Shown here piece after piece: positions 8,315 through 17,130 of a stretch of DNA of 64,000 bases; within the stretch, counting starts at the first letter, position 1; the number at the start of each line of letters is the position of its first letter. The notes below the pieces were generated by a model that made no database searches, was not told the DNA's origin, and was given only the letters and a program-made list of their open reading frames with translations. The DNA comes from JBHFEI01 sp041928815 (GTDB lineage: Bacteria; Pseudomonadota; Alphaproteobacteria; Rhizobiales; Rhizobiaceae). The stretch lies in assembly GCF_041928815.1 (NCBI RefSeq), contig NZ_JBHFEI010000014.1, positions 1-64,000 of the forward strand, read 5' to 3'. The position numbers were made by a program, and so were the translations under genes.

Positions 8315-8347
8315 GTTCATATGTAAACTGTGATTTGCATATGAAAC
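8315..8347. promoter_or_regulatory. Interrupted palindrome, IclR-type operator candidate
   Basis: TTCATATG (8316-8323) and CATATGAA (8338-8345) form a perfect 8-base inverted repeat 116-146 bases upstream of the GMC-RidA start. Read from the minus strand the first half is GTTTCATATGCAAAT, very like GTTTCATATTCGAAC at 44546-44560, beside the IclR regulator gene. Confidence 0.45.
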
Positions 8348-8363
8348 AGTCGTGGACACGATC

Positions 8364-11147
8364 TCAGAGGGTTGCGAGATCGGCGATCGCTTTCCGGATC
8401 GCCTCGCGCGAAAACGGCTTTTCCAGGATGACGGCGTTCTCCCTGCCGGTCGCTTCGGCGATCAGGTCCGGGCCGCTCACCGTGTCGCCGGTGACGAAGA
8501 CGATGCGCCGGGCAGCCGCGGGGCGGGCGGCGGTGACCGCCTTCCAGAAGGCCGTGCCGCCGCCGCCGGGCATGCGCAGGTCGCAGAAGATCAGCGCATA
8601 GGCGTTTTCGAGCGCATGGCGCACGCCCTCGGCGACGGAGCCGGCGATCTGCGGCCGGTAGCCGTCCGTCTCAAGGACATCGGCGAGGATCTCGGCGATG
8701 TCCGGCTCGTCGTCGACGATCAGCACCGCGCCGGAGGCGGCCCCGGGCGGGGCGGCCTCTTCGGGGGGCGGCGGGGCTTTCGCGGCTTCGGCCGGCGCGA
8801 GCGGCAGGCGCAGGCTGAAGACGGCGCCGCCGCCTGGCCGGTCGCCGACCGTCAGCGTTCCGCCATGGGCGGCGACGATGTTGGCGGATACCGCGAGGCC
8901 GACGCCGGTGCCGACGCCGACCGGCTTGGTGGTGAAGAAGGCCTCGAAGATCCGCGCCTTCAGCGCCGCCGGCACGCCGGGGCCGTTGTCCTCGACCGAC
9001 AGCAGCGCCTCGTCGCCTTCCTCCGCGATGCAAATGCGGATCAGGCGCGTGCCCGCCCGGTCGCCGAAGGCCTGCTCGGCGTTGACGATCAGGTTGATGA
9101 TCACCTGCGAGAGCTGGTCGGCGTCCGCCTCGACCGGCCGTGTGCCGGCATCCTCCACCTCGACCGTGACGCCGGCCGAGCGCAGACCGTAGGAGAGCAT
9201 CTCGGCGGCGGTGCGCACGAGGTCGCCGAGAAGCACGAGGCTGCGCTCCGGCGTCTGCTGGCGCGCCATGGCGAGGAAGGTCTTGACGATGCGGCCGCAG
9301 CGCTCGGCGGCAAGCCGGATCTTCACGACCCGCTCGCGCGCGGCGCCCGCGCCGGCCGCCGCCTCGACCATGGCGCTCTGGCCGATGACGACGGAGAGCG
9401 GGTTGTTGAGCTCGTGGGCGAGCCCGGTCAGAAGCGATCCCATCGCGCTCAGCTTCTCCGCCTGGTAGAGCTTCTGCCGCTGCCGCTCCAGCGCCTCGGC
9501 GGCGGCGTGCTGCGCCGTCAGGTCGCGGACATAGGCGACGTAGCGGATGTCGCCGATGTCGGTGACCTCGTGGATCTGCAGCTCGACCGGAAAGCTGTGC
9601 CCGTCGCTGTGGCGGGCGGTGATCTCGACGCGGCCGCCGAGGATGCGCGACGGCCCGCCCCGCTTCATCCGCGCCATGCCGGCCTCGTGGCCCGCGCGGT
9701 GCGCGTCCGGCACCATGACCGCGCCGATCGTCCTGCCGGTCGCCTCGCCGGCGGCAAGGCCGAACATCTGCGCGGCGGCCGGGTTGAAATCGCGGATGAT
9801 GCCGTCGCGGTCGGCGGTGACGACGCCGTCGAGCGCCACGTCGATGACGGCGCGCGACTTGGCGGCGGCGGCGGCCTCGTTCCTCAGGCTGCCGGCGAGC
9901 GAGGAGAAGAGGGCGACGATGCGGTTGAACCACGGCCGCCACAGCGGCGGAATGCCGGAGAGCACCGGCGCCCGCCCGGCGTCGAGCGCCTCGACCGCAT
10001 GCAGCAGCCGGAAGGCCGGCCGCACGAAGATGCGCACCAGCACGAGGTTGCTGGCGATCAGGGCCAGGACGAGCAGGCCGAGATAGGCGAGATAGGGCAC
10101 CACGTCGCCGAGCGCATCGCCCTCGACCGCCGCCACATCGACGGCATAGAGAAAGCGCCACGGCGTGCCGGCGATCCGGGCGGCATAGACATAGGCGTCG
10201 CCCTGCCGAAAGAAGCGCCCCGGGACGGCGTCGGCATCGGCGAAGGACAGCAGCGCGGAGGCGGCCAGGACCTCCGGCGCAGCCGCGGCGCGGCCGAGCG
10301 AATCGCCGATGACGTGGCCGCGCTGGTCGGAGAGCACCATCACCTCGCGGCCGGCCTTGTTGCGCATCAGGATGTCGGAGACGACCTTGACCAGCACGTC
10401 CGTGCCGACGATGCCGCGAAAGACGCCGTCGACATAGAGCGGCGCGGTGTGCGACACCATCAGCCCGGTGCCGCCGGCATCGTGGTAGACCGGCGCCCAG
10501 ACGGCGTTGCGTCCGGGATTTTCCCGCGGCGTCGCCAGGGTGTAGAGCGGATAGTCGAAATAGGAGCGGAACGTCTCGCTCTGGTCGTCGCTGCCGATCA
10601 GCGCGGCGATCGGGGCCGAGGGGTGGATGACCACCAGATCCTTCGCCGACGAGAAGAAATAGCTCCAGCGGAAATAGGCCTGCGTCGCATGGGCGGAAAG
10701 CTGAAGCGGCAGCAGTTCGCCCGTTCCGCGCAGCTCCGCCGCTGCCGCCGGCCGGCCGGCCACGCCGTCCGAAAGCGCCATGGCGAGCAGGTCCCTGCCG
10801 AAGCCGAGGTCCGGAACGGCACCGGCGAGGTCGCGCACCGCATCGCCCCCCGCGGGAAGCGCCGATGCCGGATCCGCCGGCCGGGCGAGGCTGCGCTCCA
10901 TCGACAGCCGCATCGCCGCGACGTAGACGTCGGCCGCCGTCACCAGCGCGTCGATCTTGGCGATGTATTCGCGCGCCTTGATCTCGTGGACGGCGAGGTC
11001 GTCGTCGATCGCCGCCCGGTATTCGCGGTAGACGAGCAGCGCCATGATCAGCACGACGGGAAGGCCGATCGCCGAGACCAGCAGCCGGAAACGCCGCTCC
11101 AGCGCCCGAACGTCGCCCGCCCTGCCCCCGCGCCCCGTATCGACCAT
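8364..11147 (-). CDS. Membrane-bound hybrid sensor histidine kinase with receiver domain
   Basis: With the ATG at 11147 the protein has 927 residues; the open frame runs further upstream without kinase-family sequence. Order of domains: membrane helix (about 22-40), a periplasmic sensor of about 300 residues of Cache type, second membrane helix (about 350-372), PAS (about 428-545), HisKA with the phospho-histidine His578 in GLAHELNNPL, HATPase with NLIVNA, DNGPG and GTGVGLA, then a C-terminal receiver domain with acidic pair DD812-813, phospho-acceptor Asp856 in CDLRMP and Lys910 in EKPFS. It senses an external ligand and relays phosphate. No DNA-binding response regulator or phosphotransfer protein is encoded beside it, so its output partner is elsewhere. 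It lies between two catabolic units on the same strand. Confidence 0.92.
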   Translation of the reverse strand: MVDTGRGGRAGDVRALERRFRLLVSAIGLPVVLIMALLVYREYRAAIDDDLAVHEIKAREYIAKIDALVTAADVYVAAMRLSMERSLARPADPASALPAGGDAVRDLAGAVPDLGFGRDLLAMALSDGVAGRPAAAAELRGTGELLPLQLSAHATQAYFRWSYFFSSAKDLVVIHPSAPIAALIGSDDQSETFRSYFDYPLYTLATPRENPGRNAVWAPVYHDAGGTGLMVSHTAPLYVDGVFRGIVGTDVLVKVVSDILMRNKAGREVMVLSDQRGHVIGDSLGRAAAAPEVLAASALLSFADADAVPGRFFRQGDAYVYAARIAGTPWRFLYAVDVAAVEGDALGDVVPYLAYLGLLVLALIASNLVLVRIFVRPAFRLLHAVEALDAGRAPVLSGIPPLWRPWFNRIVALFSSLAGSLRNEAAAAAKSRAVIDVALDGVVTADRDGIIRDFNPAAAQMFGLAAGEATGRTIGAVMVPDAHRAGHEAGMARMKRGGPSRILGGRVEITARHSDGHSFPVELQIHEVTDIGDIRYVAYVRDLTAQHAAAEALERQRQKLYQAEKLSAMGSLLTGLAHELNNPLSVVIGQSAMVEAAAGAGAARERVVKIRLAAERCGRIVKTFLAMARQQTPERSLVLLGDLVRTAAEMLSYGLRSAGVTVEVEDAGTRPVEADADQLSQVIINLIVNAEQAFGDRAGTRLIRICIAEEGDEALLSVEDNGPGVPAALKARIFEAFFTTKPVGVGTGVGLAVSANIVAAHGGTLTVGDRPGGGAVFSLRLPLAPAEAAKAPPPPEEAAPPGAASGAVLIVDDEPDIAEILADVLETDGYRPQIAGSVAEGVRHALENAYALIFCDLRMPGGGGTAFWKAVTAARPAAARRIVFVTGDTVSGPDLIAEATGRENAVILEKPFSREAIRKAIADLATL

Positions 11148-11223
11148 GGCCCCCACCACCCTTACCGGTTGCAGACCATGCTTAGTCCAGATCACGCCCG
11201 ATGCAAGGCGCTTTCGCCCGTCG

Positions 11224-12360
11224 TCAGGGGCCGGCGCCGCTGTCGGCAAAGGCGGCGAAATCCTTGAACCCATGGCCGGTGACGATGCAGACGATCGTGT
11301 CGGTCGCGGCGATCGCCCCGTCGGCGAAGAGGCGTCGGGCGGCCGCGAGCGAGGCGGCCCCGGTCGGCTCGGCGAAGAGGCCGGCGCGGCGAGCGAGATC
11401 GTGCATCGCCGCGCGGATCGCGTCGTCGGCAAGCGCCACGCCCTGCCCGCCGCTGTCTCTCACCAGCGCCAGCGTGTGGCTGCCTTCGAAGGGATAGGTC
11501 GTCAGCGGATCGGAGATGCCGGAGGCGATCGTCTTCGGGTTTTCCCACGGCCGGACCTCGGCCGACCCTTCGACGAAGGCGCGGGCGATCGGCGCGCAGC
11601 CCTCCGACTGGGCGGCGACGAGCTTCGGCATCGCGCCGCCGCGATCGGCAAAGCCCTGATGCACGCCCTTGACCAGCGGGCCGGAGCTCGTCGGGATGAC
11701 GATCCAGTCCGGCGTATCGCCGGATAGGTCCTCGGCGATCTCCTGCCCGACGAGGCGCAGCGCGTCGACGCCGTAGGGGTTGAGATAGGTGGTCGTCAGA
11801 TTGACGTAGCCCTTCTCCCCGGCGAGCGCCATGGCGCGGGCGAAGGAATTGCCGTAATGGCCGGGGACGCGTTCGAGCGCCGCGCCATAGGCGAGGATCT
11901 GGGCGAGCTTGCCATGCGGCGTCGCCTCCGGGCAGCAGACGATCGCCGGAACGCCGGCATTCGCCGCATAGCAGGCCGCCGCTGCCCCGGCATTGCCGCT
12001 CGACGCGCTGACGATGCCGGTCGCACCCATCTCCAGCGCCCGCGTCAGCGCGGCGGCGACGAGCCGGTCCTTGAAAGAGCCGGAGGGGTTGCGCGTCTCG
12101 TCCTTGAGGAACAGGTTTCCATGAAAATCCGGAGCAAGCAGCGCCGGCGGGACCTGCCGGAGCGGCGTTTCCCCCTCGCCGAGCGTCACCGCGTCGGAGA
12201 CGAAATCACCGCGCCGCCAGCGGCCGGAGACCGGTCTCGGCCGCTCGACCTCCAGAATGCCGCCGCAGGCCGGGCAGCGGTAGAGGAGCGTCGCGGCCCG
12301 CGCCGTCCCGCAGGCGACGCAGCGCAGCGAAAGCCCCGTGTCACCGGCATGCCGCGTCAT
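11224..12360 (-). CDS. Threonine-synthase-like PLP enzyme with zinc-ribbon N-terminus
   Basis: The 378-residue protein belongs to the fold-type II PLP family (threonine synthase, threonine dehydratase). The N-terminus has two CxxC pairs (CVACG, CPACGG) as in archaeal-type threonine synthases. The PLP lysine lies in NPSGSFKDR, the phosphate-binding loop in SASSGNAGAAAA, and the C-terminus has VTGHGFKD. It is the last gene of the long minus-strand operon and overlaps the aldolase gene before it by the four bases ATGA. The usual thrC reaction is not implied: its neighbour is a D-hydroxyamino-acid aldolase, so a beta-elimination or replacement on a hydroxy-amino-acid is more likely. A paralogue lies at 38438-39670. 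Confidence 0.85.
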   Translation of the reverse strand: MTRHAGDTGLSLRCVACGTARAATLLYRCPACGGILEVERPRPVSGRWRRGDFVSDAVTLGEGETPLRQVPPALLAPDFHGNLFLKDETRNPSGSFKDRLVAAALTRALEMGATGIVSASSGNAGAAAACYAANAGVPAIVCCPEATPHGKLAQILAYGAALERVPGHYGNSFARAMALAGEKGYVNLTTTYLNPYGVDALRLVGQEIAEDLSGDTPDWIVIPTSSGPLVKGVHQGFADRGGAMPKLVAAQSEGCAPIARAFVEGSAEVRPWENPKTIASGISDPLTTYPFEGSHTLALVRDSGGQGVALADDAIRAAMHDLARRAGLFAEPTGAASLAAARRLFADGAIAATDTIVCIVTGHGFKDFAAFADSGAGP

Positions 12361-13457
12361 TGCATCATGCCCCGGGCCGCGACCGGGAAGACGCATTCGA
12401 CCCGGCGTCCGCGCATGCCGACATACCAGTCGTAGCGGTCGACGGTCGGGTCGCAATGGCCGGGGACGAGGCGCAGCGTCTCGCCGACCGTCAGACGGCC
12501 GTCGAGCGTCATCGACCCGTGCTCGTCGGAGGCGCCGACATAGGTAATGTCCGGCCGCCCGTCGACGAGCGGCAGGCCGCTGTCGACCGCCACCCCCTTG
12601 TGGCCGCAATCGACGACAGCAAGCCCGTCGCGCGCCGAACTCATCACCGTCGAGAGCACGAAGAGCGACTGGCGGAAATCCGGCGACGGCACGTTGCGGG
12701 CGTAATCGGCATCCATGAACACGTAGGAGCCGGCCTGCAGCTCGTTGTAGACGCCGCTTGCCGCCTCATGGGTGAAGGTGCCGGTGCCGGCGCCGCCGAC
12801 GATGGCGCAGTCGAGCCCCTCGCCCTTGATCGCCTCGATCGTCGCAACCGTCTCGCGCACGGCCTTTGCGATCGCGCCGTGCCGCTCCTCCTCGCTGCGC
12901 AGGTGCTGGGCGGCGCCCTGATAGGATTGCAGGCCGGAGAAGATGAGGGAATTGCTCGCCGCGATCCGGCGGGCGAGCGCCGCCGCATCGGCTCCCGGCG
13001 CCACGCCGCAGCGCATGCCCATCACGTCGATCTCGACCAGCACCCGGATGCGCGCGCCGGCGGCTTCCGCCGCCGCCTCGACCAGCCCGACGATGCGCGC
13101 ATCGTCGACGCAGACCGCGACATCGGCGATCTTCGCCAGCGCCGCGAGACGCGCGAGCTTCCGCGGCGTCACCACCTCGTTCGAAACGAGGATGTCGGAA
13201 ACGCCGCCCCAGGCGAGCGCCTCCGCCTCCGCCGTCTTCTGCACGCATTGCCCGACGGCGCCGCGCGCGATCTGCCAGCGGGCGATGACCGGCGACTTGT
13301 GCGTCTTGGCGTGCGCCCTGAGGCCCACGCCGTTTTCCCGGCAGAAGGCGGCCATCCGGTCGAGATTGGCCTCCATCGCGTCGAGATCGATGATGAGGGC
13401 GGGCGTATCGACCTCGGATTCGTCCATGCCGGGCTCGGCCGGCGGTCTCTGCAACAT
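12357..13457 (-). CDS. D-threonine/3-hydroxyaspartate aldolase-like PLP enzyme
   Basis: A 366-residue fold-type III enzyme (alanine racemase-like N-domain plus D-serine-dehydratase-like C-domain). It opens VDTPALIIDLDAMEANLDRM, and the PLP lysine is in LRAHAKTHKSP. The VGGAGTGTF stretch binds phosphate, and PGHCDP near the C-terminus provides the His/Cys metal site seen in DSD1 and D-threonine aldolases. Members either cleave D-beta-hydroxy-amino acids to glycine plus aldehyde or dehydrate D-serine. The start at 13457 has an AAGGAG ribosome site seven bases upstream. Genes for an alcohol dehydrogenase and an aldehyde dehydrogenase lie upstream in the operon and a threonine-synthase-like gene overlaps downstream. 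The substrate is unknown. Confidence 0.88.
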   Translation of the reverse strand: MLQRPPAEPGMDESEVDTPALIIDLDAMEANLDRMAAFCRENGVGLRAHAKTHKSPVIARWQIARGAVGQCVQKTAEAEALAWGGVSDILVSNEVVTPRKLARLAALAKIADVAVCVDDARIVGLVEAAAEAAGARIRVLVEIDVMGMRCGVAPGADAAALARRIAASNSLIFSGLQSYQGAAQHLRSEEERHGAIAKAVRETVATIEAIKGEGLDCAIVGGAGTGTFTHEAASGVYNELQAGSYVFMDADYARNVPSPDFRQSLFVLSTVMSSARDGLAVVDCGHKGVAVDSGLPLVDGRPDITYVGASDEHGSMTLDGRLTVGETLRLVPGHCDPTVDRYDWYVGMRGRRVECVFPVAARGMMQ

Positions 13458-13468
13458 CGTCACGCTCC

Positions 13469-15097
13469 TTACGCCGCGATCGAGGGCCGCGTCGCGGTCG
13501 ACAGCGTCTCGAAATTGTCGCGGATATAGGCGGCGGCCCGAAGCGCCAGCGCCGAGATCGTCGGGGTCGGATTGACGACGCCGCCGGTCGCGAGCACGCT
13601 GCCGTCGACGATGAAGAGGTTCGGCACCTCCCAGGTCTGGTGCCACTTGTTGACGACGGAGGTTTCCGGATCCGCGCCCATGCGGCAGGTGCCGATCATG
13701 TGCCAGGCCGGCGTGCGGTAGACGCCGTCCTTGTCGCGGTAGTCCTGCAGCCGGTAGTCGAAGGCGCCGCAGGCCTTGGCGAGGTCTTCGAGCCGGTCGA
13801 GCATGTAGTTCATCATCCGCCGGTCGTTCTCGCCCGGCGCGTAATGGGTGCGCGCCGCCGGAACACCGTCGGAATCCTTCAAGACCGGGTCGAGCGTGAC
13901 GCGGTTTTCCGGGTTGGGGATGTCGTCGCCGATGGCGAAGACGCCGATCGAATGGCCGAAGCGGCGCTTGAACCACTCATGATGGCCCTTGCCCCAGGGG
14001 GCGCGGGCCGAGGTGAACCAGCCGGCGGCAAGCTCGCCCGCCGAGGCCGTCGAGGTGATGCAGTTGAAGTTGAAGCCGTTGACGAAGCCGCGCGAGACGT
14101 CCGTCTCGGCGAACTGGCGCGACAGCAGCGAGGCGACATAGCCGATCTGCCCGTCGACCGGCTCGTCCACCCACATCTCGCAGGCGACCAGCGTGTGGTG
14201 CATGAGGTGGCGGCCGACCTGGTCGTTGCTATTGGCGAGGTTGTCGGAGGCAAGCAGCAGCCGCGGCGTGCCGATGCCGTTCGCCGCGACGATGACGATC
14301 TTCGCCCGCTGGAAATGCTCGTGCCCGGTGTTGCGGTCGACATAGAGCGCCCCGGTCGCCCGGCCGTCGCGGCCCTTCTCGATCCTGAGCACCCGCGCAT
14401 TGATGCGCAGCTCGCAGCCGGCCTCGAGCGCCTTCGGCCAGATCGACAGCGAATATTTGCTCATCGAGCCGCGCGGACAGCCGTTGCAGGTGCCGCAATT
14501 GTTGCAGGCGGGACGGCCGTCGTAATCCTCGGTGATCGTGCCCGCCTCGACCGGCCACCAGTGCCAGCCGAGCGTGTCGAAGCCGGAGGCGAGCCGCTTC
14601 GCCACCTTCGAGACCGGCATCGGCCGTGTCGGCGGCGTGTCGCGCGGCGGCATCGCCGGATCGCCGGCAAGCGCCGAGACGCCGACGAGACGGTCGGCCT
14701 GTTCATAATAGGGGGCGACGTCCTCATAGGTGATCGGCCAGTCCGGCTGCAGCCCGTGCTCGGTACCTTTCCGGAAATCGGACGGCCGGTAGCGCGGCCA
14801 GATCGCGCCATAGACATTGGTCGAGCCGCCGACCGCGTTCCACATCAGGATCTGCGAGGAATCCGAATGGACCGGAAAGTCGTCGGGGTGGGTGCGCTTG
14901 TTGACGTCCGGGCTCCAGTTGGTGCGCCGCTGCCAGGTCCAGTCGGAGTGGAGATGCGGATGGTCCTTCGCCTCCACCCAGGAGCCCTGCTCCAGACAGA
15001 CGACGTCGAGGCCGGCCTCGGCGAGCGTCAGGGCGGCGAGCGCCCCGGTCGCGCCGGAGCCGACGATCAGGACATCGCAGATACGCTCATCGGTCAT
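13469..15097 (-). CDS. GMC-family dehydrogenase with CX2CX2CX2C motif
   Basis: The 542-residue FAD enzyme resembles the large subunit of gluconate 2-dehydrogenase and related periplasmic sugar dehydrogenases. FAD binding: LIVGSGATGALAALTL at 10-25; GGSTNVYG near 91. Catalytic His is in PAWHMIGTCRMG and Asn in NPTPTISAL. Cys198, 201, 204 and 207 form CNNCGTCNGC, a spacing that suggests an iron-sulphur cluster. There is no signal peptide. The next gene upstream (overlap ATGA) is a small subunit of the gluconate-dehydrogenase subunit-3 type, so the two probably form a complex. No cytochrome c subunit is present, so the electron acceptor is unknown. Confidence 0.9.
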   Translation of the reverse strand: MTDERICDVLIVGSGATGALAALTLAEAGLDVVCLEQGSWVEAKDHPHLHSDWTWQRRTNWSPDVNKRTHPDDFPVHSDSSQILMWNAVGGSTNVYGAIWPRYRPSDFRKGTEHGLQPDWPITYEDVAPYYEQADRLVGVSALAGDPAMPPRDTPPTRPMPVSKVAKRLASGFDTLGWHWWPVEAGTITEDYDGRPACNNCGTCNGCPRGSMSKYSLSIWPKALEAGCELRINARVLRIEKGRDGRATGALYVDRNTGHEHFQRAKIVIVAANGIGTPRLLLASDNLANSNDQVGRHLMHHTLVACEMWVDEPVDGQIGYVASLLSRQFAETDVSRGFVNGFNFNCITSTASAGELAAGWFTSARAPWGKGHHEWFKRRFGHSIGVFAIGDDIPNPENRVTLDPVLKDSDGVPAARTHYAPGENDRRMMNYMLDRLEDLAKACGAFDYRLQDYRDKDGVYRTPAWHMIGTCRMGADPETSVVNKWHQTWEVPNLFIVDGSVLATGGVVNPTPTISALALRAAAYIRDNFETLSTATRPSIAA

Positions 15098-15645
15098 CGT
15101 TCAAGCCCCCATCGGGTTGTCGTCTTGGTGTCGAGGTCGAGGCCGGATATGTCCACGCGCCGCACCTCGTCGGTCCTGAGATAGGCGCCGCGGCCATGGG
15201 TCGGCGTGTCGCGGCCGAAATCGAAGGGTGCCATCGGATAGCCGGTGACATGCGGCCGCGCGGAATAGGGCCGGCCGGTCTGCTGGATGGCCTCGATGAC
15301 GAAGGGCGTCTCGTAATAGGCGATGACGGCGGCGGTGTAGATCCGGTCGAAGAGATCGGGATCGGCCGCCTCGAAGGCGGAGACGGCGCGGATGCGGGCC
15401 TCCGGATCGCCGCTCGCGAGGTCGCCGTCGGCGAAGCCGAGGCGGTCGGCGACGGTCTCGGCGAGCGTCGATCCCAGATCGGAGAACAGCCGCATTGCCA
15501 GGATGCCGTGCACGCCTGCGGCGGAGGCGGAGGGGAAATCCTCCGCGCCCGGGATCAGTTCGTCGACGAGGAGGGCGAGCATCTGCGCCTTGTCCTTCGG
15601 CGAGAGGCGCGAATTGCGCTCGGGGCTTCGTGCGGGAGCGCTCAT
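15094..15645 (-). CDS. Gluconate 2-dehydrogenase subunit 3-like protein
   Basis: The 183-residue protein has the helical core of the gluconate-dehydrogenase gamma-subunit family (SPKDKAQMLALLVDELIPG near residue 15, then ASAAGVHGI). Such subunits pair with GMC-type large subunits and, in the classic enzymes, carry a Tat signal that exports the complex. Here the N-terminus (MSAPARSPERNSRLS) has neither a twin-arginine signal nor a hydrophobic segment. The gene overlaps both neighbours by ATGA: the aldehyde dehydrogenase upstream and the GMC gene downstream, which indicates tight translational coupling. Assignment rests on the partial family resemblance plus the gene pairing. Confidence 0.75.
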   Translation of the reverse strand: MSAPARSPERNSRLSPKDKAQMLALLVDELIPGAEDFPSASAAGVHGILAMRLFSDLGSTLAETVADRLGFADGDLASGDPEARIRAVSAFEAADPDLFDRIYTAAVIAYYETPFVIEAIQQTGRPYSARPHVTGYPMAPFDFGRDTPTHGRGAYLRTDEVRRVDISGLDLDTKTTTRWGLER

Positions 15646-17114
15646 CGTGCCGCAGCCTTCGGGTCGATCGTGACGGTGACCATCTTCAGCTCGGTCATCG
15701 CCTCCATCGTGTGCATGCCGCCGAGACGGCCGATGCCGCTCTTGGTGTTCGAGCCGCCGCCGAAGGGCAGGTGGATCTCCCAGTAGGTGCTGCCGGAATT
15801 GATGTTGACGATGCCGGCGGGGATCGCCTTCGCCACCTCGACGCCGCGCGCGACGTCGCGGGTGAAGACGCCGACGGAGAGGCCGTAATCGCTGTCGAGC
15901 GCGAGATCGAGCGCCTCGGCCTCGTCCTTGAAGGCGATGACGGGCACGACCGGGCCAAACGTCTCCTCGCGGTTGAGCTTCATCTCGCGGGTGACGCCGC
16001 GCACGATCGTCGGCTCGAAATAGAGCGAGCCGCCGAGATCCGGGCGCGGCTTGCCGCCGGCAAGCACCGTGGCGCCGTTCGCGACCGCGTCGTCGACATG
16101 CTCCTTCACCTTGGCCGCGACCTTGGCATTGTTGAGCGGGCCCATCGTCGTGCCCTGGTGGAAGGGATCGCCGAGCACATGCTTTTGCGCATGCACGGTG
16201 AGTTTGGCGCAGAGATCGTCGACGATCGAGAAGTGGGCGAGCACGCGGCCGGTGGCGGCGCAGACCTGGCCGGCATTGAAGAAGGCGCCGCCGGCGGCGG
16301 CCGCCGCCGCCGCGTCGAGATCGGCATCCTCGTAGACGATGACCGGGCCGTTGCCGCCGAGTTCGAGCAGCATCGGCTTGCCGGCGCCGCGCTCGGCGAT
16401 GCGCCTGCCCGTCGCGGCACTCCCCGTGAAGCCGATGGCGGCGACATCCTTGTGGACGACGACGGCGTCGCCGGCGGTCGCCCCCTCGCCGATCACGAGG
16501 TTGACGACGCCGGCCGGAAGCCCCGCCTTCTCGATCACCTCCATCAGCGCGCAGGCGACGAGCGAGGTCGACGGCGCCGGCACCCAGACGATGGCGTTGC
16601 CGGTGGCGATCCCCGGCGCCAGATATTCGACCGGGATGTTGACCGGGAAATTCCACGGCGTGATCACGCCATAGACGCCGCGCGGCTGGCGAAGGGTCAT
16701 GACGAGCTTGGTCGGGTCCTCGGCCGGCAGCGTCTGGCCGCCCATCTGCTTGACGAGTTCGGCGGCGAGACGGAAGCCGTCGGCGGCCTTGCCGACCTCG
16801 CCCATGGCTTCCGCGAGGATCTTGCCCTGTTCGAGCGACAGGAGACGGGCGATCGCCTCGCGCTCGGCGTCGATCGCCGCACCGATGGCGACGCACATCT
16901 CGGCGCGCTTGAAGACCGGCGTCGCGGCCCAGGAGGGTGCCGCGGCCTTGGCGGCGGCGACGGCCTTTGCCGCCGTCTCGCGGCTCGATTTCGGCAGCGC
17001 GCCGATCGTCTCGCCGGTCGCCGGATTGACCGCCGGCATGGTCTCGGCTTCCGCGATCCATTCACCGCCGATGAAATTGCGGGCCGCGCCCCTCAGCGTG
17101 TAGGTTCCGTGCAT
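15642..17114 (-). CDS. Aldehyde dehydrogenase with altered NAD-ribose motif
   Basis: The 490-residue protein is a full-length ALDH-superfamily enzyme that oxidises an aldehyde to an acid. Oxyanion Asn155 (PWNFP), general base Glu251 (LELGGNGP) and nucleophile Cys285 (NAGQVCAA) are all present. The KPxE-type motif that binds the adenosine ribose of NAD is replaced by VPAPS: Val178 stands for the lysine and Pro181 for the glutamate. The paralogue at 53384-54910 has the same change. A GGGAGAG ribosome site precedes the start. Upstream is an amidohydrolase gene and downstream the GMC dehydrogenase pair, so it probably oxidises the aldehyde that those enzymes produce. Confidence 0.92.
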   Translation of the reverse strand: MHGTYTLRGAARNFIGGEWIAEAETMPAVNPATGETIGALPKSSRETAAKAVAAAKAAAPSWAATPVFKRAEMCVAIGAAIDAEREAIARLLSLEQGKILAEAMGEVGKAADGFRLAAELVKQMGGQTLPAEDPTKLVMTLRQPRGVYGVITPWNFPVNIPVEYLAPGIATGNAIVWVPAPSTSLVACALMEVIEKAGLPAGVVNLVIGEGATAGDAVVVHKDVAAIGFTGSAATGRRIAERGAGKPMLLELGGNGPVIVYEDADLDAAAAAAAGGAFFNAGQVCAATGRVLAHFSIVDDLCAKLTVHAQKHVLGDPFHQGTTMGPLNNAKVAAKVKEHVDDAVANGATVLAGGKPRPDLGGSLYFEPTIVRGVTREMKLNREETFGPVVPVIAFKDEAEALDLALDSDYGLSVGVFTRDVARGVEVAKAIPAGIVNINSGSTYWEIHLPFGGGSNTKSGIGRLGGMHTMEAMTELKMVTVTIDPKAAAR

Positions 17115-17130
17115 CTCTCTCTCCCTGTCC

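Noticed and set aside
11224..13457. Beta-hydroxyaspartate cycle (BhcABCD)
   Set aside because: A BhcC-like aldolase is present and a BhcB-like dehydratase lies 30 kb away, but no aspartate-glyoxylate aminotransferase or iminosuccinate reductase is seen, and the operon context is different.
13469..15645. True gluconate 2-dehydrogenase
   Set aside because: The subunit pair resembles it, but the signal peptides and cytochrome subunit are absent and the operon context concerns other substrates, so the specific name was not used.
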